Source: Certhia americana (lineage: Eukaryota; Chordata; Aves; Passeriformes; Certhiidae). Taken from it: 64,000 bases of DNA. Shown here piece after piece: positions 17,501 through 29,889 of the stretch; the stretch's first letter is position 1, and each line of letters begins with the position of its first letter. The position numbers were made by a program, and so were the translations under genes. The notes beneath the pieces are model-generated. The model was not told the origin of the DNA. It was given only the letters and a program-made list of their open reading frames with translations, and did not search any database. The DNA lies in contig CM031879.1 of NCBI GenBank assembly GCA_018697195.1, positions 45,222,513 through 45,286,512 on the forward strand. Direction: 5' to 3'.

Positions 17501-20500
17501 GGGCGGGTGACTGGTATCAAAGACCTTGCCAATGACCACAGAATAGCAAAAATGACTTTAGATGTCTGCACACCACTGGAAAAATTAACACCAGAGCTTT
17601 CAGAGGTTGCCCAGATGCAGAGAATAAAATCTGGGGTGTGCATGTGGACTGCTCCTCAGCCCCAAGAACCTCATTCAACATGTGTATCAATGGCTTTCAA
17701 ACCCCAAACTTTGATCCTACCTCATGTTAGAGACCACTGTCCCCATGGCTTAACTCAGCCACATCCTGTGGTGGTAATGCAAAGGAACTCTGTCCTTAAA
17801 CTATGGTGTACTGCTATCATTCAGTGGTTGCCCACTTTTTCTCTGTTTATCAGGTCATGAAAATATCAATAAAATCACATCACTTTGAGGGGATGAAGTG
17901 TGGGGAGATGTGTGACAGGATGGACTTTCTTCTAAAGCTGAAATATGCTGGGATTAATTTTTTTCTTTTTTCTTTTGTTTTTCTTTCCTGCTGTACTGGA
18001 AGAAAAATCCTCTTTTTATTGGAGAGATTTCCTGCTTGCACAATGTTTCCAGGAATTCCATACTGTGCGATGCCAATGTTTATTACTTGTAGAAGAAACA
18101 GAATAAGCAGATGAAGATTTTTAAAAAGGGCGTAAAGCCAGTATTGATGTGAGGAGTTAGACTATTTCATGTCCTCTCTCCACAATGCCTAGCATAGTTT
18201 GTCAGTTAATTCTCCCTGTCTCCAGTGCATCGAGAGCTGGTAGTGTAGGGATGTCTGGAGACCTAAGAGACTTTTGTTATACCATGAATTTGCCTTGTCC
18301 TTGGGAGGCTGAAGAAGGCTGGGAAATCCTTGTCTTAAAGTACAGGCTGGTCCCTGTAGACCTCCAGAAGTGATGATGAGAAGAGGTGGGGATTGTGTAG
18401 TGGGGGAGGGAAGACAATGATGTCCCAGGGGGTGGATGTCTCTGTGAGTGAGTGCAATCTGTGCCTCTGGAGGAGGTGCTGAGAGGAGAGGGCAGCTGTG
18501 ACTGTAGGTGTCTTTGCCTGTCCTCAGGTAGACAATGACCGTCGGGATCTGGTTATGAGCAACAGAGAGGTTGACGCCAAGAAGCTGACTCGCTTCGTTA
18601 GGATGAACGAGCTCCGCCTGGTGACAGAGTACAACCCTGTGGTAATTGCCAACTCCCTGCGTCCTCACCCTTGCACTTGGCCTTCCTCTCGTGGTATCCT
18701 CGGGCCCCAGTTTGCATATCCAGATGTGTGTGAGGGTCGGAGCCACAGTGTAGGTGGGATGAGAAAGCCACACAGATCTTCACTGCTGTGAAGAGTCCAC
18801 ATGTGAACTAGAAGTAGATTTGCTAGCGTTTGAGTGTGGTGGGAGAGGAAGGTTCATCACAGTTCCTTTGGCTGTCTAGTAAATTTGGGATGTTGAGGGG
18901 CAGATAACTCCAATTTTTCACTACTCTGCATGCAGTGCTGCTTTCTCCCATGGACATTTGCTGTGTTGTGCCATGTCTGCAAGGCCAGTGCAGCCAGAAT
19001 GACCTCTCTTTGACAAGTCTTGAGAAACATGGCAGCTCAAATGATCTGCTCTCAGAAGACAGGCTGTTCTCCATCACTCAGCATATAGGGCTTGATGTGA
19101 GCCCAGATATTTGAATGCCTATTCAAAAGTGGGTTTGGAACTTCCCAAGCAAAGTCTTGCCCATTCCTTCCATTGTTCCTCCAGAATTCATCAGTTCAAC
19201 AACTGCCACCAGCACCAAGAAAAACCAACCAACCAATCAACCAACCAACCAACCAACCACACACAGAATCAGGCTTAGAATGCTTCCATGTTGTCAATCT
19301 TCATTGGCTTTCTCATCTGACTGGCAGTGGCAGACTCCCAGAGCTCCTCCGTGCAGCAGAGGCTGACCAAGGATTTAGGTTCCTCTGAAATCTCAGCAGT
19401 TCCCTGGTCTCATTGCTGTGGAGTCAGTAGGTCTTAGAAGTCCCAGCTGCTGCAAGGCTGAGCCTTTGTCATTGTTGTTGGGGTATTTTGTGGCCCTCTG
19501 GCTAGCCATAACACTGCTGACCACGCTCAGCTTGCATCAGAGAGGAATGGCCCAACCTGTTTCAGAGCTATACCTTTTCAAGATAAACTCAAGGATCATC
19601 CAAGCAAACAGATGTATTCATTCAGTTCAGTTTCAACCCACCAGTAGGAGAATGCTTTGTTTTGAAATTTAGTATTTTTTCCCCACAATGAAATATGGTA
19701 GGAGTTGGTTTTTTCCTAACAAAAAAAAAAAAACAACCCAAAAAACAAACAAAAAACCCCACAACAACCCACACACACACAAAAAATATTTTTTGGTTTT
19801 TCATCTTCAAAAGGGAAAAATACATTTTGAAATCACAAAATATTTCTGGGGACTGCTATATCCTGCTCCACTGGCCTAACAGCCCTTTAAGAACGTCCAA
19901 GTCACACCAGCAGGAATGATGTTCTCATCTTTGTAATTTCCCAAACCTTCTGAAACCTTGGAGCCTCTATTAGAACACTTTGCAATTCATGGGACAATAT
20001 CTCTTTCTTTATGCATTTCTGTTGATGCTTTGGGTTCTCACTTCAGGTGTCCTGTTTGGCACCCAAGCTATCTCCCTGACTGAGAATTCCTCACCTGGTC
20101 CCGCCACCCTGACTGTTAATACAGATGTTGCATTTTTTTTTCTGGATACTCCGGAACTCCATCAAGGTGCTGCAATTAACAGTGCCTCCTGCAGTCTCTG
20201 GCCCAAAGCCCTCACAGCTTCCCTAAGGTAGCTTGATTTTCCGTAAATATTTATTCCCAGTGCATATGTTGTTTGCATCCAAAAATGCTGCAGGTCAGCA
20301 GATAATAGGATCACATGGCTCGCACCAAGTGCTGCCAAGAGTTTCTCTCCCTGTCCTGGGGCCCTTACTGTTTCTCCCACATACTTCAGGAATTTTTAGG
20401 CGATGTTTACCCTGTGGGCTTTTCAGGAGAGTCAGATGTGATCCAGCTCTGCTGATGAGCTCTGCTGATTGCTCTTAGAGGAGGTTGTGTAGACAAGCAC

Positions 20501-23500
20501 ACCTTTGTGTGGAGCTGCTGGAGGAACTGCTGCTCCTGCCTTGTCCGCTCTCACCCCAGCCTTGTCAAGGGGCTTGGTGCTGGCTGGCTTCACACTCATC
20601 TTCAGCCTCATCCTCTCCCATGAGGTTTTCTAATGTTTTCCATCTCATCTTGCAACCCCTCGATTTCCCCTGCCTCAGCTGCACCCCATCAGAAAAGTGA
20701 AGGGATACAAAATATCTGACAAACATTAAGCTGACAGCAGAGTCCTGTCTGCCAAATCTGGAGTCTCTGCTATTCACGGCCCTTGCCAGCATGCACTCCC
20801 TGACCCCTTCCTTGTTTCTCCTGCAGCTTGTGGAAACTTTCTGCTCCCAGTGGCAGGGAGCTGCACAGTCTGTGCCTCTGTGGTTTTGATGGCACTGGGG
20901 AGGCAGCAGGTCTGGCCCCACTACTGTTTGATTTGAGGGAGAGGTTGCAGACCTGCAGGAAGCAGGCGGAAGGAGAAGTGAGACGACGAGTGAGCGAGTT
21001 CATGGAGATGGTGCCGTGGCTTCTTGGGCAATGCCAACCCTGGTTCCTCACAGAGGGTCAGTATGTAGTGCCCTCCTGGCCCTCGCCCAGGTTCTTCTCT
21101 CACTGTGGGTCAGCAGAGCCAATTTTAACCCTCAGAATGCAGGAGTGTCCAGGTCATCAGGTTGCTGAAACTGTGGACTCATCCCCATCCTACATATAGT
21201 GTAACACTAAAGAAAGAAAATAAGGACAAAGACCAGCCCTGACACCACATATTCTTCTCACTTTCTTACTCATATTTCAGACAAGTGCTGGGCCTCAGCG
21301 ATTTAGAACACCCTTATAGTCAGTGTTTTCTGGCCTTGTTCTTCACATCCTTGCTCTAGTCATCAGCTTCCTGTACTCTGTCCTAATCCTACTCCTTTTG
21401 CCTAGTCACTAACTATCTTAAGGCCAGTGATGGACCTTTGTAGTCTTCAGACTCTTGTCTGGGGAATGAGCAAAGCCAGGAGGTTCAGGGCTTCTGTGAG
21501 GAACCCAGATTGGATCCCCCTGCTTTAAAGAAAACTGTCCTGCTTGTGATGCTGATTTGCAAAGAAACCACAGCTGAACCATGTGGACTTATGTCCCTCT
21601 GATACTGCTTCCAATGCCAAATGAGTGTCCTCCTTGCCCATGTTTCTCTCTCTGTGCTGGGCAGACTGCAATAGGTGTGATGCAGAGTGCACTCGAGTTT
21701 AACCTCCTCCTGATCACAGACAAGATGTCTCCAAAGCACCCTGAGCGAATGCGCAAGTTTCGCGCGGCGGCAGAGCTCTACAAGGGGAAGGTAAGTCCAA
21801 ACAGAGAGAAAGCGGGGCTGTTAGGGAGGGAAAAACCCCAGTGGTTTCTGCCGTGAATGGGGAGGGCATAATCTCCTCTGTGAATTCTGAGAGCAAAGGT
21901 CAAGTAGCAGGAAAGGAGGATTATCCGGATAATTAAACGTAGGGCTTGGTTCTGTTCACCTTTTGCCCGTTTGCCAACTTGTGGGGTAAATACCCTCTGT
22001 ATCCTGCTTGTCTGCTCTCTCGGTGAAGCATGCTGTACTTTGTTGTTTTTAGTCCCGTTTTGCTCCCTTGTACTGGGAGATGATGCACAGCTGCTGCGCT
22101 TCAGTCTGGCAACAATTGCACTCCGCTGATGTGAGATGTGAATTTGTATCTACAGCCCTCAGGACGCCAAGGAGCCTTATATAAGTGACCAGACAGCAAA
22201 TACTGTCGGTGCTTCTTAACCCTTAGACTTCTGGAAATGGCTATTTTAAAGGAACTGCAAATTTATTGCTTTGATTTCCCACACTAAGATGATGAGATAG
22301 ATGAGGTGTTTCAGAGAAATTTTGCCTGAATCCCATCCCTTTGGCAACAGAGCTCCCCAAATAGTAAATCATCGTATGTCTGCTTCTCTGCCAGCAGCTT
22401 GATTACAGTGGAGTTTGTGTCCAAGGACAGAGGAATGAACTTGCAAGCAAAGGGGGATTGGAGCAACAGGAAGGCATTTGTGGCACAGGAGAACGGCAGA
22501 TGGGAGGGGGCAGAATATCACAGAAGCGGGGAAGGATGAATTGAGAGGCATAAAGAGGTCCTCCTCTGAGAAGTGTAGAGCTGAAAAGCTTTGGAATCTG
22601 ATAGCTAGTATATTTGCGTGTCTCTGGTTTTGGTATTGAAGGAACAGATTAGAAATCAAGTATACCCTCACCTTCAGATTCAGGGACCACCTCAGCACCA
22701 TGCTGTCTCAAAAGTCTTGAGACTTGCTTATGGTAGGGCTACTTTGGAACTTTTGCATCTTTGCTAACCATCAGCAAGAGACTAGGCAGAAACTATGCAT
22801 CAAAATCAAAAGGTCTATTCAAAAATGCTTTGTTTAGATGAATATGTAATTATAAAAGGAAACTAATTTATTTGTAAAATTCCATTTATCTATTGTGAGA
22901 TATGTTAAAGTGACACCATTACCACTGGCCTCCATGAGATGCAGAGTCTGATACAAGTCTCCACCTAACAGCTATTTCTTCTAACACATTATTGTTTAGC
23001 ATCACTATCCTTTGTTGATGCAGCTGCATCTAGTTTTCATGTGACTTGCCTATATCTGAGAAAATGGCTATAATTTTCCTAGAAATACTTCACAAAACAT
23101 TAGATAAAATGTTGTACTGAAGTTCAGACAATTTATGAATTCTCAGCAGGCCAAATCTAGTTTTTTTTATTTGTGCAGGCAAGTTTCCAACTAAATCAGT
23201 CTACAAGTTTGCCAGAGTAAAATATAAACATTAAAGATGTGGGGATTTGACTAATTATTTCCACTTTACTGCTGTAGTACTTGAGGACACAGAGATGCAG
23301 TGACTTAGAGTCTAATAAGTTGTTTTTCCCAAAGGAATGGCACTCTGAGGAGTAAACTGTGTTTTGGACTGCCCTCCTAGAAAGCAGTGAGAGTGTGCTA
23401 GGAATCCTTTGTTTGAGTTTTAGACCTGGATAGTAAGGAGTAAGCAGAGTGATATGATCTTCTTAGGTTTGTCTCCATTGTTCTGTCATATAGAAAGACC

Positions 23501-26500
23501 TGAATTAGTTTGGGTATCAGTGGCAGCCACTGCACACTACCATGAAAATCCCTGCTGGCTAATTTTCCTGTGTGAAGTTGTGTGTTGTTGGAACTACCAA
23601 ATAAGTTGAGGTTTGCTTCAAAATAAGTATTGATTAGATTTTGCCTTTTAGTGGCTTGCCGATTGTCTGATAATAAATTCCAGATTCTTGACTTGAATTT
23701 TGTTCAGGATTACCAGTGAATAATCCCTGTCCTGTGGGTTAGTGGTGAAAGGCTTGTTTGTGCTGAGGGTTTAGTGCTACCAGTGGTTTGAGCAAGGAAT
23801 CATTGCTGTGCAGTGATGTTCAGACTCCCTGTGAGCATGTACCACTGCATCCAGCACTGTTTTACAGTGACTGCAGAGTGCCAGAACAGAGTGGGGATAC
23901 TTGGTGTGTGTCGCAGCATTACTACAAGCCAGTGCAGAACACAGAGCCTCAAAAGGGTTCCCAAGCAGGAGGAAGAGTACTGATCCTGTCACACATCTCT
24001 GCTGCACACTGATGGAAGAGCAGTCCTAGCCATTGTCATCACCAGTAGGAGGGAAAAGAGAACTTGTTGCTTGGACAGAGAGATAAAGAGGAACTGCTGC
24101 TGCTGCTGAGTGACTGACCCCAAAGAGTGAAAAAACCCCAAAGATTTGTAAAATAACTTAGATTGGAAAACACCCGTAAAATGATTGAGTCCAACTGTAA
24201 ATGAGGAACTGATTCACCTGCCAGTTTCTGGATTATGGTCCTTTTACCTCTGGTTTATGATATTTTCACTTCTGCCTGAGGGGCAGCTGAGATTTTCAGC
24301 TGGAGAATCCATGAGGCAGGATAGTGAGGACTTTTATTTGAAAACAGTGTGAACTGCACCTGGAGCAACAGTGAGTGCCTGGAGGCAGTCTAGATTTTTT
24401 CTAGATTTTATTGTGTAACCAGAGCACTATAAAATGTTGGAGAGGATAATGCAAATGGTAGATGATGCTAAACCAGCAGAAGCTGACAACAATAAGAAGA
24501 AATATGATAGTTTTGTAGCACACTTTAAGAAACAATTGTGGGTGGATAACAGTGAAGAGATTTCAGAGCACTGCAGCTGCAGGAGTAAATCCACCAGTCT
24601 TCTTGGATCTTCAATCAAATATGTGCTTATTTGGGAAAGTACTGCCAAGAGTCCAGGCAAGGAAAGGAAATGGACTGGAAAGGAGATAGGGTTTGCATTA
24701 CGGAGCCAAACTAGAATAGTCATATTCAGTTTTCTTTCCACAGTATCAGAATATAACATGATAATTACAGCTGGTGTAACTCATGGGTGTTTGCAGAAGT
24801 CTCAATAAGGTGATGGGAATAACAAAAGCAGATTTTGTTGCAGCTGTCATAATTGGTTTCCAATGTCGAAATGATTTGGGTAGGGAAGTTTCTAAGCTCC
24901 CTTTTAATTTAGATGTAGGTCCATTTAGAAATGGGTTCTGAGAAACTCCTGGGGTCCTTCAGGAGTTCTTCCATGGAAATGAAAAGATGATGCTCTTTCT
25001 CTTGCAGACAGTCATTTGTACAATTTTTATTCTTCTTGTCAGATATTGATGGCTTCAGAACTAAGAGAGATAATATTTAAAGATGCTTCTTTTAACCATA
25101 AACAGAGGAGCCTGTAAATACAGAATTCTAATGGCACTTAATAGATATCTGCAGTAAAGTTGTTTGTATAGCTGTCTTTTTTTTAAAATCCATGAACGAT
25201 GTTTTTGTTTTGCTTTGATGTACTATGATGTAAGAAATTACTCAAACATCAGAAGTTGATCTTTTTGTTTATACAAAACAGTGAACTGCAGCTCTCTGAA
25301 GTTCAAAGGCAAACACTGGATATAAGGCTTGACCATTCTTTCTGTTTGTCTTTGTTAGAGGAAAAACTAAGCAATGTCAAATTGGTTTCTATCATTGCAG
25401 TGCTATATTCAATTAACTTTAATTCCTTGGGCAATAACATCATTCCATATCTTAGAATCTACCAGGAACTCGATGTTCTGAAAGCACTGGGCTAGGAATC
25501 AAGTTGTCAAGACACCAAGACAGAACCAGTGTGCAAAATTTATACAAATTAAAGGTGGTTTATTGCAAGTGACAGTGCACAGATAATGTCATGTGTGGAG
25601 GGGACATTTTGTGTCAGGGGTTTCTCATTCATGCAGGGTATTCTTCACTGCCTGAAGCAGCAGATCTCTGAACACAGGCAAAAAGATTGCTACAAAATGA
25701 AAAAAAATCATTGAAGTAGCCTCAGAACTTAAAACACCCCCTAGCTATTGTACAGGATAGTATGAAAAGGAAAGTGAACTTTCTCTTTGGGATGAAACTA
25801 ACTGATCTCTAGCAGGGACATTAGAGTTTCCATTATAGGTGGGATTGGTTTTTGGTGAATTGTAGCTTTGGTAGGTCATCTGAGTAAGGTTTTAGGCTTT
25901 TTTCAGCACTGAAAGAGAAGGATAGGCATATGCTTCTTTCCCTTTTAAAACAGGTGGAATAAAGTGCATATCACTGTTTATTGTAGAGGTTATGTAGGTG
26001 ACTATCTGAGACAAGACTAGGATCTGGACATCAGAGGTTAGGCAATGTGAATCCTACCTCGTGGTCAGTGTAATTTTCCATGGTTACTCCATTCATTCTT
26101 TATAATTGGAGCTGACTGGGAATCTCAGAACAAAATAAGTTCCTCATGAGAAAACACCAGTTCCACGAGATGGTATCTGTCATGGAAATGTGCCAACTGA
26201 GAAATCTTCTTGGTTTGCAGCTGCTGTGGAGATCAGGCTTCCAGTGCCTGTGGCCTCTGGGCCAGCACATCTTACCTTCTACCCCACAAGTGTGACCTTG
26301 AGACCACATGGGCCCTGGCAGGACTCCTGGAGCACAACCAGCATTGGGTGCTCACTGGGCCCTTCTGCTGAAGGAGGACCTATCCCATGTCACAGATCTC
26401 CCAGGAATGCATCATTCTCATAGGCATTAAGATGTCATCTGAGCTGCAGTGGCCAAATGCAATTGCTCTCTTTGCTCTCTTTTATGTTCTTTGAATATAA

Positions 26501-29442
26501 GCAGAGAAGGAAACTTTGCTGTACTTTGGCACACTGTTACTCTGTGAGCCAAATGGGAGTCATTAGAGAGATCCAAGTCAGTAACTCTGAATGATGATGG
26601 TGTCTCAGCCTTTCCAGCTGAGGGGTCAATTTGTGTGTTTCTGTTTCCTCCTGTGTGGAAGAAGGCATATGGAGTTCTAAACCTCAACTTTTTGCTCTTT
26701 TATTCTTATTCTATTCTTGGTATCTATGGATAAAATATGTACAGCTTTTTAGTTTTGGGTGTTTTAGCAAAGCCTGGAAGCTTGATGAAGTAAAGAATAT
26801 TGACTAACATTTATTCGTATTACTATTTTAAAATGTTATTCATCTGTTTTCAAGGTGGTGGAAATTTTGTATAGGAAGTGACACACAGTATATTTTTTAT
26901 TTTCATGACTTCTTCTTTAATATTTGACTAAAAAAATATTGTTGTACAGTCAATCTCTTATAGAGAAACCCCAAAGCTCTGGAATGTACTGTGAAAATGC
27001 AATACCATTGACAGTACTGACACTCTGAAAGTGCTTCCCTCCAGCACTGATCTCTGTTCCCATCTTTCTAGCTGAAAAGAGAGCCCTAAAACATTACATA
27101 CCGCTGTTCCATCTGAAAGCCTCTTAGCTCATGTCCCTAGACCTGCGAACTTTAAACATGGGACCCTTTTCTAGCTTAGTGTTTTATCCCACAAAAAGAT
27201 AAATTAAGCACTCGGGGAGATGTACCCCACAACCTGTCTGCTCACTAGCTTTTTGCTCTTGGGGCACAGCTGACTTTTGAAAGAAAAATTACAAATGGTG
27301 AGTATCACATACCCAGTGAAAGTGTTGTAGCTGTTTCTGTATTTCACAATAAAACTGAAGTAAACCTTACAGCAACCTAACTTTCCCTCCTTCCCATAGG
27401 CTGTTGCCTAGGAAAGTTTTCAGATATATTTGGTTTTGATAGAATGTAGATTTAATAAGTAAATAATTTAGGACTCATGAAATTTATTTTTAGAGAAGAA
27501 AACAAGTTTGGAACTAACTTGAGTGTTCTTCATTGAAAAGAAGGAAAAAATATGAGTCACAGCCTGGGAACTGGGCACATAATCTTCACATTCCATTGCT
27601 TCTTTTTATTTTTAAACTCTTCTTTTCTAGTGTAAGTGAAGCCATAGCCTTGCCCATAGGTACATTGAATATGCTAGGCCCAGTAGACTGCACAGGGTAA
27701 AAAGAAGATTAAATGGCACATGCTAGCTGGGTGTTTATTTCATTGACTTGGACCTCATCTGCTGAGGGATTCTATTTAAACAGGTCACTGATTAAACTGT
27801 TTAAATACTATATATCTATTTCTTTTATGAATTTTACAAAAATGACTGTAGGTCATTCTCATCCTGGCTTATTCATGTTGTGCTTCTCTCCCCAAGTCTG
27901 AATGCTCCACTGAGTTGGGCTGTATGGACATTGGTGTCTTGCCAACAATTTCTCTTTCCTAAATGATTGCATCCTCGTTTGTGTCCACAGCAGCTCACTT
28001 CAGTATGTCCTTTGGTTTTGGTACCCTCATGTTCTTATCCTTGCAGGCTCCTGATGCCCTGCCTCCTTCATTCCCCCATTCTTGCAATTGAATTTGATTA
28101 TTCCTACACCAAAATCCCTTTTTACACTGGTTCTTGCATGGATGTGAGCATCTTATCCAAATAACACACAAGTAAAGCATTCCTCTTCTTTGACATTTGC
28201 TGTTAAGATAAAAGACAACTTTATTCGTTAACTGTTAAGAGAATAGAAGTGAAGACTGCCTTCCTGTCATACTGTAGATATATTTTTAAAGAAGGTGGAA
28301 GAAGACATTTTGCTTGACAGTGTAAGTCTGGACTTGATAAAATACAGACAAATGCACTGCATGGAGCTGCTAGACAATGGCCAAGGAAAGTGTTGTCCTA
28401 ACAGAGTATGGATGGTTTTCTGAAACTCTTAAGAAAAAAATCTGTTAATCTTCATATGATCACTGTTTGGGATCTGTTCTCTGTCTCAGCTTCTGTTTTT
28501 CTCACATTTTCTTTCCTATCTCCATCACAGATTCTCTTTATCCTGTTAGACAGCAATTTGAAGAGCAATGAACGAGTATTGTCGTACTTCCAACTGAAGA
28601 AGTCCCAGCTGCCAGCTCTGGCTGTATTCCACACACCAGATGATGAGCACGACGTGTTGACTGTGGATGAAATCTCCACTGAGCGTTTACAGGACTTCTG
28701 TAATCGTTTCCTACAAAGAATGCAAAAGGTAAAGGGGGTCCTGATGCCGTTGTTTACCAGGCTCTTGAAGATGACTTCAGTTCCTTAAACTCCTCCCCAT
28801 CCCTGTCACTTTCTCTTTCATGTACATTTCCACCTAAATATCAGAGAAGCATTAGATTTAGGACAGAGGAGAGATGGATGTCTTTGTAGAACCTCTTTCT
28901 TCATTGACCTCTGCCTTCTAGTCTACAGCAAGAAGAATTCACTGATCTCTGCAGCTGTATGAAGGTCTCTGTGGAGCACCTATCTTTTGGGAACAGCAGC
29001 TAGGGAGACAAAGTGAAGGGTGCTTTTGTATGCTGAGAAGGCAGGTGGTGGATGGCAGCATATGAGAGCAGGTCAGAGAGACAGTGGCATGGATAGAAAT
29101 GAAATCTATCAGGAAGACTACAGAACAGAGTGTACAGATAGGGTCTTAGGACTCTACCAGAGGTCTCTGCTGGGAGAGGCACAATTAAATCTCATGTTCA
29201 TTCAGTGTTAAAAGTTCTCTCTCTGTCAAAATTCATCCTCCTGTAGCACAGGGTCCTTGTTTTGTACAATGGAAACAAAGTAGGGCAGTGGCATAGACAG
29301 CAGAGGGAGGCGTTTGAGTTATTTTGTTTTCTTTATCCCTTTACTGAGAGAAACCAAATAATGTCAAAACTGATTTCATGTCTCTAATGTGTTCTAGAAA
29401 GATGACAAATCTGAGGAGAAGCCCCTCAATGAAGAACTCTGA
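11678..29442 (+). CDS. ERP27: Endoplasmic reticulum resident protein 27, complete
   Basis: ERP27 is a non-catalytic member of the protein disulfide isomerase family in the ER lumen. It binds unfolded polypeptides and the oxidoreductase ERp57 (PDIA3). Coding exons are 11678-11771, 11980-12080, 15030-15167, 18528-18641, 21665-21790, 28531-28728 and 29398-29442. They join without frame breaks to 271 aa (human 273). A signal peptide covers about residues 1-23. Two thioredoxin-like domains (b, then b') follow, and neither contains a CXXC, consistent with no redox activity. Key blocks matching the human protein are AVIGFF, LVTEYNPV and KKSQLPALAVFHTPDDE. The chain ends NEEL, a variant ER-retrieval tail. 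The ERp57-contact motif known in human as DEWD reads DEHD at residues 229-232. Exon 3 is far more GC-rich than the rest of the gene, and an assembly gap precedes it, but the frame joins cleanly, so no coding sequence seems lost. Confidence 0.96.
11980..12080 (+). CDS. ERP27: ERP27 exon 2, start of b domain
   Basis: The acceptor is CTCTGCAG and the donor GTGTGT is at 12081. It encodes TASTTEKPVLLNDIASAEAF and ends in AVIGFFQ, the first strand and helix of a thioredoxin-like fold. Confidence 0.93.
14310..14535 (+). repeat. (CATATA)n simple-sequence repeat, runs into gap
   Basis: A degenerate purine-pyrimidine alternating stretch (14310-14460, including a CATATGCATGTA higher-order unit three times) passes into perfect CATATA hexamers from 14461 to the gap edge. 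Open reading frames crossing it are repeat artefacts. Confidence 0.95.
14536..14915. other. Assembly gap (380 N)
   Basis: All bases are N. The gap sits in ERP27 intron 2, between an AT-rich hexamer repeat on the left and a GC-rich hexamer repeat on the right. The true length is unknown and may be much larger. Confidence 0.99.
14916..14962 (+). repeat. (GCCGGT)n hexanucleotide repeat
   Basis: About eight head-to-tail copies of GCCGGT emerge from the gap and end 67 bp before ERP27 exon 3. The repeat is entirely different from the AT-rich repeat on the other side, so the gap hides a junction between two arrays. Confidence 0.95.
15030..15167 (+). CDS. ERP27: ERP27 exon 3 (GC-extreme), b domain
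   Basis: The acceptor CCCGCAG ends at 15029 and the donor GTGCGT is at 15168. The 138 nt encode DPRSAEAEQFRLAAGQIPEV through SHYGASTDTVALFRR. The position equals the human segment ending in THYNITGNTICLFR, so identity is secure despite low identity in the middle. Nearly every third codon position is G or C, unlike the other exons. Confidence 0.92.
18528..18641 (+). CDS. ERP27: ERP27 exon 4, b/b' linker region
   Basis: The acceptor is TCCTCAG and the donor GTAATT is at 18642. It encodes VDNDRRDLVMSNREVDAKKL through LVTEYNPV. The LVTEYNPV block is typical of the b/b' junction of PDI-family proteins. Confidence 0.94.
19223..19259 (+). repeat. (AACC)n microsatellite
   Basis: About nine AACC units with one AATC interruption lie in ERP27 intron 4. 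A similar array occurs at 40952-40998. Confidence 0.9.
19720..19792 (+). repeat. A-rich low-complexity tract
   Basis: A runs interspersed with AAAC, AACCC and a short CA repeat lie within ERP27 intron 4. No adjoining retroelement body was recognised. Confidence 0.75.
21665..21790 (+). CDS. ERP27: ERP27 exon 5, b' domain
   Basis: The acceptor is TGGGCAG and the donor GTAAGT is at 21791. It encodes TAIGVMQSALEFNLLLITDK through AAELYKGK. This is the substrate-binding b' domain in the PDI family. Confidence 0.94.
21791..28530 (+). other. ERP27 intron 5 (6.7 kb)
   Basis: This is the longest intron of the gene. I find no nested gene. A short CR1-like fragment occurs near 24155-24205. Isolated open frames, such as one of 124 codons at 24434-24808, show no family similarity that I recognise. 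Confidence 0.6.
24155..24205 (-). mobile_element. Possible CR1 3'-end fragment
   Basis: The stretch reads like the reverse complement of a worn CR1 tail: GATTGGAAAA, then AAAATGATTGAGTCCAACTG. It is too short for subfamily assignment. Confidence 0.4.
28531..28728 (+). CDS. ERP27: ERP27 exon 6, b' domain with ERp57-contact motif
   Basis: The acceptor is ATCACAG and the donor GTAAAG is at 28729. The 66 codons run from ILFILLDSNLKSNERVLSYF to FLQRMQK. They contain the conserved SQLPALAVFHT block and DEHD at protein residues 229-232. Confidence 0.95.
29398..29442 (+). CDS. ERP27: ERP27 exon 7, C-terminal retrieval tail
   Basis: The acceptor is GTTCTAG. It encodes KDDKSEEKPLNEEL and TGA. The charged tail and final EEL fit an ER-retrieval signal; the human tail is KVEL. 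Confidence 0.9.
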   Translation, partial: KDDKSEEKPLNEEL

Positions 29443-29883
29443 TTCTTTCTCAGCCAAGAGGATGACTGTAGACAGAGTCTGTTTCTGGTGTATGAAGAGT
29501 TCACTCTGCCCTACAGCTCAGCAATTCCTGAGCCAAGTCAGTCATGGATTCCCATCATCATTCTATGTACATACGTGCTGTCTATCCTCTCCAGGAATCT
29601 CTTCTTTCTTATATCTCCTCATTTGTTGGCTCCAGAGCTCTTTTCTCAGTACTTCAGGACCTCTGGTACTGCCCTACAATATGTCTTTCCATGCCACTCT
29701 GTTGGAGCAAAGAGTGGCATAGTGAAACGGCAGTATCAGAGGTAAAGCTAATAGTTCCCAGGAATCTGTTTCCCTCATTCTTTTGGGTTTTGGTGCCATG
29801 ATGGGATCCACTGTCAGCCTTTCCTGATACTACAAACAGATTTTTTGCTTGATATCACATGAAATTTTCCATTTGTTTTACTA

Positions 29884-29889
29884 AATAAA
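29884..29889 (+). terminator. ERP27: ERP27 polyadenylation signal
   Basis: AATAAA lies 440 nt after the ERP27 stop, and it is the first good candidate downstream. Confidence 0.65.

Noticed and set aside
20828..21199. Open frame of 123 codons preceded by a CTCCTGCAG acceptor-like site
   Set aside because: It does not fit between ERP27 exons 4 and 5, which already join in frame with family similarity, and no matching family is known to me.
24434..24808. Open frame of 124 codons starting MLERIMQMVDDAKPAEADNN
   Set aside because: It looks protein-like at first, but I recognise no family, it lies deep in ERP27 intron 5, and no codon or splice support is visible.
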